Positions 33,797 through 43,988 of a stretch of 64,000 nt of DNA are shown here, in pieces. The translations under genes and the position numbers were made by a program. The notes under the pieces were generated by a model. That model saw nothing but the letters and a program-made list of their open reading frames with translations. It made no database searches and had not been told where the DNA came from. The DNA lies in NCBI GenBank assembly GCA_029204225.1, contig CM055099.1, forward strand, positions 52,285,298-52,349,297, written 5' to 3'. The DNA is from Diphasiastrum complanatum (taxonomy: Eukaryota; Streptophyta; Lycopodiopsida; Lycopodiales; Lycopodiaceae). Each line of letters begins with the position of its first letter. Position 1 is the stretch's first letter.

Positions 33797-34432
33797 CTAA
33801 AGCATACTCCTCCTTTCCATGGAACCCGAGTTGACATGTCCAAGTCTTTTGTGCCATAAAGTAAAGGTAGATATCTTGTTCTTCTCGGCCAACATGACAA
33901 CATTAGTATCCACAAATGCATCCAACTTATAAAGTTTGCCAAGTCTAGTGCCCTTAGCCACTATCTTACCCTTCTTCTTGATGAAACATTCATTTGAAGC
34001 AAAGTCAACATTGAAACCATTGTCTACCATTTGGCCAACACTTAGTAGATTCTTTGTTATTGTAGGAATGTACAAAACACCTTCTATGTTGATCTTTTTG
34101 GAAGATCCTAAGCAAAGGGGAATGCTACCAACTCCTTCAATCTTACAAGCTTCATCATTTGCTGTATAGATAGACTTTATAGGTCCATCATAAGATAAGA
34201 GAGAAGAGAAAAACTCCCTTTTACTAGTCATGTGTGAACTAGCACCCGAGTCAATCCACCAAGGATCTTCTCCTTTGAAGCTTGTTGAAGAAAATATGGA
34301 CATCATGAGAGAGTCCTCATGTGAACTCTCCTCCTCCTCCTCTTTTCTCATGTTGGCTTGGCTTTGATCTTGCTTCCTCTTGAAGCATTCCGAGGCATAA
34401 TGCCCCATCTTGCTACAATAGTAACACTTCAC
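33797..34432 (-). pseudogene. Copia 1 zinc knuckle, protease and pre-integrase
   Basis: Begins at the Gag zinc knuckle CYYCSKMGHYASEC, then the protease active site WWIDSGASSHMTS (intact DSG), LYIPTITKNLLSVGQMVDNG, and the pre-integrase LWHKRLGHVN. It then shifts frame and stops. Confidence 0.88.
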
Positions 34433-35190
34433 CTTTGATTTGTCCTTCTTGACTTTGGTGGTTGATGGAGATGCCTTTGAGGGTCCTTCTTGATCCTCAG
34501 CTTTGTAGACTTCTTGAATGTTGATACTTTGCCTTTGGACTTGCCTTTGCCTTTGGTGAAGAGATCTTGGTCATCTCCACCTTGGATGGAAAGCCTATCC
34601 ATCCTCTCTTGCATTTGGCTCCTTCTTGATTCCTCGGCCATGAGTGTGCCTTGGAGTTCTTCAAGTATGGGTAGCTTACCCATAATTGCATATCCCTGAA
34701 CCAAATTGTCAAATTCAAAGCTTAGTCCATTCAATATGAGTTGAACAAGCTCTTCATCCTTGATAGGATCACCTATAAAGGCTAGCTCTTTGTTCAATTC
34801 CTTTACTCTTAGGACAAAAGTATGTGCACTCTCTCCTTTCTTTTGATAGCTTCTATAGAGTTGATTCTTCAAAGCTAACATTCTAGTTTGGTTCTTGGAT
34901 TCATAGACCTTTTGCAAAGTCTCCCAAGCATCTTGAGCTGAAGTGCAATCTCCTACCTCTCTTTAGAGTTCATTTGCAACATTCATTTTTATGCAATGTA
35001 GTGCAACATTGCACCTCTTGATGTATTTGGCTTTTTCTTGAGGATGAATAGGTTCACCCTCCTTACCATTTACAATTTCCATCAGATCTTGCATGATCAT
35101 GAAGGATTCCATTCTAACTTTCCATATGGAATAGTTAGTTTTGTTGAGCCTTTCATTAGTATCCAAAAGATATGCATTTATAGATGCCAT
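34429..35190 (-). pseudogene. Copia 1 Gag
   Basis: UBN2-type gag from Met at 35190: NERLNKTNYSIWKVRMESF, KRCNVALHCIKMNVANEL, then an in-frame TAA near 34965, then DAWETLQKVYESKNQTRMLA, FVLRVKELNKELAFIGDPI, LVQLILNGL. A one-base shift near 34490 moves the zinc knuckle into the next ORF. It is a close relative of the element 2 gag. Confidence 0.88.
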
Positions 35191-36001
35191 CTAGTCTCCT
35201 AATCAAGGACTTGACACAAACGAAGGTCACTTCTATTGATTTGATTGAAGGTCTACCTTATCCCACTTCTTAGGGACCTGAAAAGATCAGTAATAGACTT
35301 CCTATAAAGATCTAAAAATGATCTCTAACAAAATCAAATCATAGAATACTAGAAACAATGCACTTGCTTGATTGAAGTAGACAATACTAGTAGAATTGCC
35401 CCTCTTTCTATAAAGAACATTAAAGCTTCCAAATGATCTGATCAAGAGTGAATTTCAGCAACCTAATATACTTCCAAAATCACTTGTAAAAGATCTAAAT
35501 GGAACTTAATGAGGATGCAACACAATCTACTATCCAATCACAAGCAAAAAATGATCAAAATTGATGAAAAATTGATCTAATTTGGTGCATAAGTCAAGCA
35601 ATGGTTGGACTGAACCTAAATCACTTTAGGAGGTGCCTACTACACCTTAGAACAGCCTTGAAGAGTCCCCAAAACTCTGATCTTCCCTCTCCTTGAATGC
35701 TAGAAAGCCTCCTCTATGAAATCACCTCCAAAACTCGCTTAGAAATCAATGCTTGGAGCAAGCAAAACTTGCTATCTTGGTAATGTGAATTGAATTCAAC
35801 TTTGCCTCTGGTTTTAGACACCTAAACACCTGAAAATGAAGTCACACAACACCAATCTCCAATGTATTTGACTCACTTTGAGTTCTAGAATCAATACTAG
35901 ATGCTAAGATCCAATCTACACAAGATTTAGATAAAAAATTGTGATCAAATTGAATGAAAATCAAGGATTTAGCTCATTTCAGCCTTTAGGCTCTGATACC
36001 A
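35191..36001 (-). other. Copia 1 leader and primer-binding site
   Basis: A non-coding leader of about 800 bp between the 5' LTR and gag. TGGTATCAGAGC at 36001-35990 (minus strand) abuts the LTR. No other ORF is convincing. Confidence 0.8.
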
Positions 36002-36682
36002 TGTAAAAATTACAGCAAATAAGGATCCTAAAACACTTGAAATGATGAGGGAAATAATAGATTATGATTTCATAAGATTAGCACAAGTTAAACCGTCAAA
36101 ATCCATCAAAAATCTATGCTCGAACCTCACTAAATGGCCCAAATCTTTGAAGAAGGCTTCACACATGTGAAAGTACGGCCTCCCACAGTCTGAGTACTGT
36201 ACACCAGACCTACATTCAATCCTATAATCATTAGTAATCACAAGTACTCAAACAATTATGAACATAGAGAGCAATTGCACCATTATGAGAGAAAAAACAT
36301 GAAATTGCTTGATTGATTTTGGTGAGATATCATCACCTATATATACATGATCCATCACGGTTTTGGGCAGGTATGAGTAGCCCTAAACCTATCCCTAATG
36401 ATAATTTTGGTGGATCTTTCATCCCTACCAAGTAGGGTTGGAATCTTGAAGATCCCTCAACAATGCAAAAATTACCAAAAATAGCTCCTATTTTTTCTCC
36501 CTTGTATCTAAGCATAATTTGGACTCATTCCAAAGGTTCTAACACTTAGGTCTACTTGAGAACATCCTTATGAATGGAATCCTATGCTATTTGGCACGTG
36601 TGACAAGCCACATCATGACCATCTAACTATTTACAAGTCATATGACCAAAACTAGTCAAGCTAGAATTGTGAATTTTTAACA
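36002..36682 (-). repeat. 5' LTR of copia element 1
   Basis: 681 bp with TG...CA ends. It carries about 60 bp (about 36376-36436) missing from the 3' LTR; GTAGGGTTGG/GTATGGGTTGG at the join suggests a microhomology-mediated deletion in the other copy. Confidence 0.93.
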
Positions 36683-36856
36683 CAAAAAGGTCATTTTCGG
36701 ACAAACGACATTGAAATTGAGCTACAAATGGTCTTGTGAATTTGTGTCGAGCCCACGAACCTGTGACCACTACTCGTTCGAGGTTCTGACTATTTCTCAC
36801 TGAATGTGACCAATTCTTGGCTTGACAGGCCTAGAATCCCATAACTGTGTTTGAAG
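36683..36856 (+). repeat. Satellite array, part 2 (between two copia elements)
   Basis: Picks up the about 355-bp unit exactly where it was cut at 30669 (AAAGGTCATTT, GACAAACGACAT, GTCGAGCCCA, GACAGGCCTAGAATCCCA). It is cut again at 36856 by element 2. Confidence 0.85.
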
Positions 36857-37665
36857 TGTGAGAAATTGGCAAAATCCTAGCTTGGTATTTTTTATGATAG
36901 AAGTTTGTAAGTGAATCTCACATGTGTGGAGGATGTTCCCACGTGTGGAGAATTGTAAAGTAAATCAAAATGTTTGATATAGGGGTCTCATAGAATTTCA
37001 TAGTCAAGCATTTAGGTGTAGGATGTTGATAGGGTCAAATTTGGCATAGATGGCACATTATCCATTTCCACTTGTAATGCCAATATTGAGCCAAACTTGT
37101 GCCAATTAGAGTGTAGACAAGTGTCATGCTTTTGTTTGATGAAGCTTAAGAGGTCCAATAGGATTTAGAGGTGGAACCTTGTGAGGTCCAATAGAAAATT
37201 GAGGTGTGCTTGAATATAGTCCAATAGAATTTAGAGGTGCATGGATCAATGGTCCAATAGGATTAAGAGGTGGCAAAGTGTGATCCAATCATAGTTAAGC
37301 ATAGTAGTAGCTCATGAATCTATTAGTATCATTGTACTCCTCCTTTTGGATCTAATTGATTTTGAGATTGAGTGGATTTTGAGTGTCATTGAATTTCTAG
37401 CTTTCTCTCTCTACCCGAGAGCTCTTGATGGTTTTTCTCTCTCTACCCGAGGAGAGCAGCTTGTTTTTACTTAGAATACTTTTGGAACACTTCCCACACG
37501 TGTGAGTGAGAGTTGGAAGTGATTGAATGCATGTAGTAGTGTGTTTTTGCCATAGAATCAAAGATAGATCTTGAATCTCAATCTAGTCTTGATCTTGGTG
37601 CATCTACACATCTTAGGAGATCACAAGTACATGTAGTGGACAATCCACACGTGTGAAATTCAACA
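36857..37665 (+). repeat. 5' LTR of copia element 2
   Basis: TGTGAGAAATTGGC...AAATTCAACA, 809 bp. It holds several G-box palindromes: CCACGTGTGG (36939-36948), CACACGTGTG (37495-37504 and 37646-37655). Such sites bind plant bZIP/bHLH factors and could drive stress- or hormone-responsive transcription. That is inference. Confidence 0.95.
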
Positions 37666-38422
37666 TGGTATCAGAGCCTACCTAAGATTACCATGCATTT
37701 TGATCCATTTGAGTGAAAACTATTCATCAATCTTGAGCTAGAAATTGTCAAGGCCCATTTTCCTAGCTATCTTGTTCAATTTTGGATCAAAAGAGATCAA
37801 AAGGACATTGATTGGGTCTGACCTGGTACTGTACGGAATCAGGTGCTCAGACACGTGTGAGGAACATCCAATTTCAGTTTGGGAGTTCTCTTTCATGTTT
37901 GATCCAAAAATCTTGCTAGATAGCTTGTTTTGAAGCTATTTTTGTCTAGTTTCTGATGCAATCAGTTTCATTCCATTTGGTTGAGCCAATCAAAAGTTAT
38001 AAGCTTTTGAAGAGGGTTAGGTAGGGCACCTAGACCTGGGTGGACACATTTGGTTTGGTCAAAAGATTGCTTGTTTGATCCAAAATCACAGTTGAATGCT
38101 TACCAATCTCATCTATATGTGATCTAGGCATTGTTTTGAGATCTTAGCCATTTTGTTTCATGCAATATCATTGTATTTGAGTCAAATTTGGTTTCTTAGT
38201 GTATTTCACACGTGCTAAGAGTGTTTGATCCTAACTTTTCCCATACTCCATCATTTGATGTGAAGTAGATCTAGTTTTGGAGAGATTGAGATAGCTAGTG
38301 AGAATCATCTCACAGTTTGTTGCAAGATCTTGCATAGGAGATGGTAGCACACCATTATTGGATCCTATAGTGAGAGAGAAGCAACATTTTTTGTTCATCA
38401 CTTTTATTTATCTCCACTTTAC
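37666..38422 (+). other. Copia 2 primer-binding site and leader
   Basis: TGGTATCAGAGC at 37666-37677 directly follows the LTR. The remaining about 745 bp is a non-coding leader that may contain packaging signals. A short ORF at 37745-37933 has no domain and is ignored. Confidence 0.85.
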
Positions 38423-40996
38423 ATGACTTCAATGAGTTCATACTTGTTGCAACCAAGTGAGAGATTGTCTACTTCCAATTATTCAATATGGAAGTTGAGG
38501 ATGGAGTCCATCTTGATACTCCAAGATGTGATGGACATTGTACTTGGGATTGAGGAGGAGCCTCAAGTCCTTCAAGAAGTACAAAAATACAAGAAGAGAG
38601 CTAGGATGGCTCTCCACTACATTAAGATGAATGTCTCTAATGAGATATTGAGGGAGATTGGTGATTGTTCTACATCCAAGGAAGCTTGGGATTGTCTCAA
38701 GTCCATCTATGAGGCTAAGAACACCTCTAGGCTCCTCACTCTTAGAAATCAAATATTCCAAAGTAGTCAAAAGAGTGATGAGAGTGCATCTAATTATGTT
38801 TTGAGAGTCAAGGATATTCATAGAGAGCTTGCATGTATTGGTGACTCAATCAATCAAAGTGAGCTAGTACAAGTCATTCTCAATGGGTTGAGAGATGAAT
38901 ATGACAACCTTGTCCAATCCTATGCTATTAAGGAGGAGCTACCAAGTTTGGAGGCCCTTCAAAGTGTGCTTATTTCTGAAGAATCAAGACAAGAGTACAA
39001 ACTCTTGATGATGGACAAGCTATCACTCAATCATGATGATGGCAAAGTTCTATTTGCCAAGCACAAAGAGAGGAGTAAGAAGCAACACCATCATTTCTCT
39101 AATGACAAAGCTAAAGACCAAGATGGAGAGGAGGAGGATACCTCTCATGCTTCTAATTCAAATCTCAAGAAGAAGATGATCAAGTGCTTTTATTGTGGCA
39201 AGAAAGGCCATTATGCCACCAATTGCTTCAAGAAGAAGAATCAACTCAATCAAGCCAACATCACCAATGAGAAAGAAGACTATATTGCAAGTGATGGAGA
39301 AGGCTCTCTTTTGGCATCAAGCTTCTCCTCTTCCACCTTCAACAAGGATGACTCATGGTATATTGATAGTGGAGCATCTTCACATATGTGTGGCTCCAAG
39401 CACTTTTTTTCATCTATTATGCCTTATGATGGAGTCAAGAAGACCATATACTTTGCAAGTAAGCATGAGTGCAATATTGAAGGAGTAGGGATTATTCCCT
39501 TGAAGCTTGCATCTTCTAAAGATCTCTTTCTCAACAATGTTCTTTTTGTCCCAAAGCTTACAAAGAACATCTTAAGTGTTGGCCAACTTCTTGATAGTGG
39601 CTTTGATGTCAATTTCAATATTGACAATTGTGTGATTAAGAAGGATGGTGAGATCCTTGCATATGGATCAAGATTTGAAGGCATCTACAAATTTGATCCA
39701 AGTGAGAGTGAAAACTCTCTTGATGTTTCTTATATTTCCAATATTTCAAAGGAGGAGGATTACACAAGATGCACATATCTTCTCTCTTCAAGTATTATGG
39801 TGTATGATTATTCCTTATTATTCAAAGCATATGTTGAGAAGAAATTCTCATTGAAGATCAAAGCTTTGAGGAGTATTGGAGCTCTTGAAGGAATAGCACC
39901 ATATGAAGTTTTATTCAAGATGAAGCCTAAGGTTGATCACCTTAGTGAACTTGGTAGTGCTTGCTTTGCATATATTCCCTTGGAAACAAGAAGGAAGGAT
40001 GATCCAAGCTCATGGATCATGATTGGATACTCATCCATCAAGGAGGCCTTTAGTGTCTTTACACTCTCTATTTCAAATGTGATGGTGAATAGAGATGTCA
40101 TATTGCATGAAGATTCAATCTTGGAAGTGGCCGAGATCAAGGCTTCTCAAGAAGCATCACAAGTTATCCTTTTTGAAGGTATTCAAGTTATGATGGGGCC
40201 AATGTGTGAGGAGGAGTTTCTTCTTCATATGATTTCAAGAAGATCTTCAAGATGCATGGCCGAGTCTTTATGGCTCACCTTACATGGCAAAGAGGGGCAT
40301 CTTTCATGTTGTATCTACTACAACACATTCATATATGCTTCTCTTCCTTTGCTTGAAATGCTATCCTGCTTCATTGAATTTTTTGGATCTCAAAGTTCAA
40401 GAAAAGCTATACTAGTTATGTATGATGCTTATGGTATGGACATGTTTCTTGTCATTATTGACTTAGATGTGTTTCCAATACTTTTTGAAAGCAAGATATT
40501 GTATTGTCAAAAGTATACTCTTGGTTCTAGTAAGAACAAGATTGAGCTTGGTACTCACTTTTTTGAAAATCATGTTTTCACATGTTTTGAGGCAAATTGT
40601 AAACTCCTCTTGAGATTAAGTGAAGCATCCAAAGTGGACACTTACATCCTTGAGAGAGTAACTAGCCTAAAAAAGATCAAGATAGTCTTTGATATCAAGA
40701 TTAGATCCATCATGGATATAGTTCATTGTATGTGGACTAGTCAAGCTAGAAAGCATAATCTTGATAATCATCATTGTTTCACATCTTATGATCTTGATCT
40801 CCATGATCCTTATGAGGCTTGGAAGCCTCAGATTTCTCTATTTATGGTGCATCCATCATGCAAGTGGAACTTTCAAGGCAAAAATCATCATCAAGCATGG
40901 AGGAAGCCCATGATAATAGTGGCATATTGGTGGAGCACTCTTCAAAGACATTGGCAAGAGATCTCTACCAAAGAGATCTTATCATGGATATGGTGA
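38423..40996 (+). CDS. Copia 2 Gag-protease-vestigial integrase fusion ORF (857 aa)
   Basis: One uninterrupted frame from ATG 38423. Residues about 1-200 are a full UBN2-type Gag (SERLSTSNYSIWKLRMESIL, SKEAWDCLKSIYEAKNTSRL, LVQVILNGL). A CCHC knuckle CFYCGKKGHYATNC is at about 254-267. The protease active site WYIDSGASSHM is at about 312. About 415-490 is a cut-down pre-integrase and integrase: KIKALRS, which normally precedes DNGGE, is joined straight to IAPYEVLFKMKPKVDHL, so the second Asp and the Glu are deleted. The integrase tail (FAYIPLETRRKDDPSSWIMI) and a worn linker (SRRSSRCMAESLWLTLHGK) end at about residue 620. The last about 240-270 residues match no retrotransposon domain I know. 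No YxDD or RNase H is present. Gag and protease look functional. Confidence 0.85.
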   Translation: MTSMSSYLLQPSERLSTSNYSIWKLRMESILILQDVMDIVLGIEEEPQVLQEVQKYKKRARMALHYIKMNVSNEILREIGDCSTSKEAWDCLKSIYEAKNTSRLLTLRNQIFQSSQKSDESASNYVLRVKDIHRELACIGDSINQSELVQVILNGLRDEYDNLVQSYAIKEELPSLEALQSVLISEESRQEYKLLMMDKLSLNHDDGKVLFAKHKERSKKQHHHFSNDKAKDQDGEEEDTSHASNSNLKKKMIKCFYCGKKGHYATNCFKKKNQLNQANITNEKEDYIASDGEGSLLASSFSSSTFNKDDSWYIDSGASSHMCGSKHFFSSIMPYDGVKKTIYFASKHECNIEGVGIIPLKLASSKDLFLNNVLFVPKLTKNILSVGQLLDSGFDVNFNIDNCVIKKDGEILAYGSRFEGIYKFDPSESENSLDVSYISNISKEEDYTRCTYLLSSSIMVYDYSLLFKAYVEKKFSLKIKALRSIGALEGIAPYEVLFKMKPKVDHLSELGSACFAYIPLETRRKDDPSSWIMIGYSSIKEAFSVFTLSISNVMVNRDVILHEDSILEVAEIKASQEASQVILFEGIQVMMGPMCEEEFLLHMISRRSSRCMAESLWLTLHGKEGHLSCCIYYNTFIYASLPLLEMLSCFIEFFGSQSSRKAILVMYDAYGMDMFLVIIDLDVFPILFESKILYCQKYTLGSSKNKIELGTHFFENHVFTCFEANCKLLLRLSEASKVDTYILERVTSLKKIKIVFDIKIRSIMDIVHCMWTSQARKHNLDNHHCFTSYDLDLHDPYEAWKPQISLFMVHPSCKWNFQGKNHHQAWRKPMIIVAYWWSTLQRHWQEISTKEILSWIW

Positions 40997-41122
40997 GGGT
41001 GCTGCTATGATGGATCCCTTGGCTGATCTTCACTTCCTATGCATACCAAAGGATCCACTCAAAAAGATTTACAAACTTCTCAAGTGATCTAGTACCTTTC
41101 CAAGCTACTTTTTGAGGAGGAG
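40997..41122 (+). other. Copia 2 3' tail: RNase H C-terminal scrap and polypurine tract
   Basis: Just after the stop, another frame reads LADLHFLCIPKDPLKK, resembling the ADLLTKPLxKDPxKK end of copia RNase H. This shows the deletion ended inside the RNase H tail. GAGGAGGAG at 41114-41122 is the polypurine tract. Confidence 0.6.
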
Positions 41123-41931
41123 TGTGAGAAATTGGCAAAATCCTAGCTTGGTATTTTTTATGATAGAAGTTTGTAAGTGAATCTCACATGTGTGGAGGAT
41201 GTTCCCACGTGTGGAGAATTGTAAAGTAAATCAAAATGTTTGATATAGGGGTCTCATAGAATTTCATAGTCAAGCATTTAGGTGTAGGATGTTGATAGGG
41301 TCAAATTTGGCATAGATGGCACATTATCCATTTCCACTTGTAATGCCAATATTGAGCCAAACTTGTGCCAATTAGAGTGTAGACAAGTGTCATGCTTTTG
41401 TTTGATGAAGCTTAAGAGGTCCAATAGGATTTAGAGGTGGAACCTTGTGAGGTCCAATAGAAAATTGAGGTGTGCTTGAATATAGTCCAATAGAATTTAG
41501 AGGTGCATGGATCAATGGTCCAATAGGATTAAGAGGTGGCAAAGTGTGATCCAATCATAGTTAAGCATAGTAGTAGCTCATGAATCTATTAGTATCATTG
41601 TACTCCTCCTTTTGGATCTAATTGATTTTGAGATTGAGTGGATTTTGAGTGTCATTGAATTTCTAGCTTTCTCTCTCTACCCGAGAGCTCTTGATGGTTT
41701 TTCTCTCTCTACCCGAGGAGAGCAGCTTGTTTTTACTTAGAATACTTTTGGAACACTTCCCACACGTGTGAGTGAGAGTTGGAAGTGATTGAATGCATGT
41801 AGTAGTGTGTTTTTGCCATAGAATCAAAGATAGATCTTGAATCTCAATCTAGTCTTGATCTTGGTGCATCTACACATCTTAGGAGATCACAAGTACATGT
41901 AGTGGACAATCCACACGTGTGAAATTCAACA
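41123..41931 (+). repeat. 3' LTR of copia element 2
   Basis: 809 bp and indistinguishable by eye from the 5' LTR, followed by the target duplication TGAAG. Confidence 0.95.
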
Positions 41932-41970
41932 TGAAGTACTTGGTTCAGACGCATAGTCGGGTGCTGGAAG
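41932..41970 (+). repeat. Satellite array, part 3 (end)
   Basis: After the target duplication the satellite resumes with TTGGTTCAGACGCAT (compare CTGGTTCAGACGCA near 30130), then similarity is lost at about 41960. Confidence 0.65.
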
Positions 41971-42356
41971 CATAGTAGCCAGGGAATGAGAACGAGAACG
42001 GGGAATGACATTCCCTAAGGGGATAGGAATGACTTAAATGGAGGAAAAAAAATGGTGGAGAATGACATGTGGAAATTAGCATATGAGCTTCAATTGAGAC
42101 TTAAAAGACATGTTTTAATGGAAGAACACCTATACAATAGTTTGAGACGGTTTTCAAGAGCAGAAAGAGCTAAAATGACTTTTTTGGAGTTACAGTGGAG
42201 GAACGGCCAGGAAACCCATTCCCCATCCATTTCCCGCCTGTTCTCTTGCTACAAAATTGGAGAACAACCGTTCTCCCATTTCCTAGGCTAGGGAATGGGG
42301 AGAAACATGTTTCCCTATTCCATAGGGGGTGAAATGACATTCTCCTACTACTATGA
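41971..42356. mobile_element. Candidate MITE with GGGAATG-rich ends
   Basis: The left end CATAGTAGCCAGGGAATG and the reverse complement of the right end CATAGTAGTAGGAGAATG match at 14 of 18 positions. Inside, CATTCCC and GGGAATG motifs repeat in opposite orientations at the two ends, as in Harbinger-like MITEs of many plants. No clear 3-bp target duplication was seen. The 79-codon frame at 42052 is not supported as a gene. Confidence 0.4.
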
Positions 42357-42595
42357 CTTGAAGAATAAATTCTCTTCGCTCATGATCATGTAGCCTCACA
42401 GTAGAGTTGGATACATAACTTCCATCTCAATATTCATGTCTTATTCTTGTTGTTATTATTCAAGATGCCAAGCGATTGGTCTATGTGATGGCCTCTTGAG
42501 ACAATGTGGCTGGCCTTGTGAGGCAACTTCGGTTGCTTCAGTCAGAGGAAGAAACAATGAGCGTTGCTTGTAGGAAGTGTTGGCTATCTTAGGCA
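42357..42595. other. Short spacer
   Basis: Nothing recognisable between the MITE candidate and the copia D relics. Confidence 0.4.
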
Positions 42596-43988
42596 TTATT
42601 GCTTCCAAGTTAAGGACTCATAGCCATTACACTCATGGTTGGTTGGTGTAATAGGCGGAAGATTGAGAAGATGGTTGAGGCAATCCATGTCGTAGCTCAA
42701 GTTGTCACATAGAATGGTGGTAGCATTGAATTGAGTGTGATGTAAGTCGTGAAGTAACAACCTAATCCACATAACTTCTTTTGAAGATTGACATGTTGCG
42801 ATGTACTTTGCCTCTGTTGAAGAAAGCGCAACTGATTTTTGCTTTCTTGAGTTCCACGAAATCGATCCCCCTACCAGATAGAAATAGAACCCAAAGGTAG
42901 ATTTTCTGGTAGAGACTGTTTCTCCCCAATCTGAGTTGGAGTAGCCTCGCAGGACGAGTGGGTCGATGTCATTTCCATCATAACATAAAATGTGATCTAA
43001 ACTTCCTTGAATATATCTCATCACTTTCTTTAATGCTTTCCAATAGGAGATCCTAGGATTAGACATGAATTGACTTAACATGCTAACAGTGTATGCTAAA
43101 TTTGGTCTATTACACAACATTGCATACATCAAAGATCCTATTAGTAAATCTATGTCGAGTACTTTACTATCAAAATTAGCACAAGTAGGTTTAGTCAATA
43201 CTATACTTGGATCTATTGGAGTATCAATTGGTTTGCAATCAGACATATGAAATTTTTCTAAAATGCCTTTTAGATATGCTTGCTAGCTAAGATAGATATT
43301 CTTCTGAAGTTTATTTCTAGTCATGTAAATTCCTAGCAAAGAATGAACAGCTACTAATCAGTCATGTCAAATTCCTTTGACATATCACTCTTAGTAGCGT
43401 GCAGAAGAGAAGTGTCGTTAGACAAAATAAATGCATCAGCTACGTAAGGGCTATGTGAACTGAACTGGTGCCTATATGCTTTGAATAAATATTACAGTCA
43501 GCTGAATTGTTTGCAAATCCCAATTGAATGAGATAAGAGTTGATTTTATTGAACCATGCCCTTGCGGCCTATTTCAGACTATAGATTGCTTTGTGCAACT
43601 TCCACACTTTGTGCTCTTGGCCTTTGACTTCAAATCTTTCCGGTTGGAAGGTATACAGCTCTTCCTTGCTGTTGTCGTTTAGAAATGTTGCCTTGACATC
43701 CATTTGGTGCATTTCGAAGTCTTCCGTGGCTGCTGACGCAATCAGAGTCCTGATTGATTGCATCTTGACAACATGACTAAAAATTTCTTGATAATCCACT
43801 CCTTGGACTTGAGTGAATCCTTTAGCCACCAGCCGTGCGTTCCATTTAGCAATAAAACCATCAGAGTTGATCTTCTTCTTGAAGATCCACTTGTTGTCGA
43901 TAACTCTCTTGTGAGTGAGGAAGTTGACCATTGTCCAAGTCTGGTTCATCAAAAGTGAGTGTACTAGCTTTCCATAGCTTCTTGCCAC
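42596..43988 (-). pseudogene. Copia D RT and RNase H
   Basis: RT begins [40 protein letters not shown] (43988-43569). A disrupted middle (43560-43250) follows. Then MSDCKPIDTPIDPSIVLTKP and RNase H with SNSDWGETVSTRKSTFGFYF, SSTEAKYIATCQSSKEVMWI and TTILCDNLS, where similarity ends. I could not see an intact YVDD. Confidence 0.85.

Larger units (their letters stand above)
30670..36682 (-). mobile_element. Copia element 1, full length, frameshifted
   Basis: A 6.0-kb minus-strand Ty1/copia element. LTRs are 30670-31290 (621 bp) and 36002-36682 (681 bp), both TGTAAAAATTACAG...TTTTTAACA. The primer-binding site abuts at 35990-36001. The host satellite reads straight through its ends, with CAAA on both sides as target duplication. 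The coding order gag-protease-integrase-RT-RNase H is complete, but broken by one stop and several frameshifts. The left LTR lacks about 60 bp present in the right, and the two differ at scattered, mostly transition, positions, so it is older than element 2. Confidence 0.93.
36857..41931 (+). mobile_element. Copia element 2: young non-autonomous element without RT
   Basis: A 5,075-bp plus-strand element. LTRs 36857-37665 and 41123-41931 are both 809 bp, and I found no difference between them. Target duplication TGAAG at 36852-36856 and 41932-41936 is perfect. The primer-binding site TGGTATCAGAGC starts at 37666. A polypurine tract GAGGAGGAG (41114-41122) abuts the 3' LTR. All cis signals for replication and integration are present. 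The internal region encodes gag-protease plus a vestige, in one ORF, and no RT or RNase H. It must have been copied and inserted by proteins from another element, very recently. Confidence 0.95.

Noticed and set aside
30670-36682. Copia element 1 as the autonomous parent of element 2
   Set aside because: Gag and polypurine tract are related, but the LTR sequences are different and of different length. Element 1 may belong to the same clade but is not the direct source.
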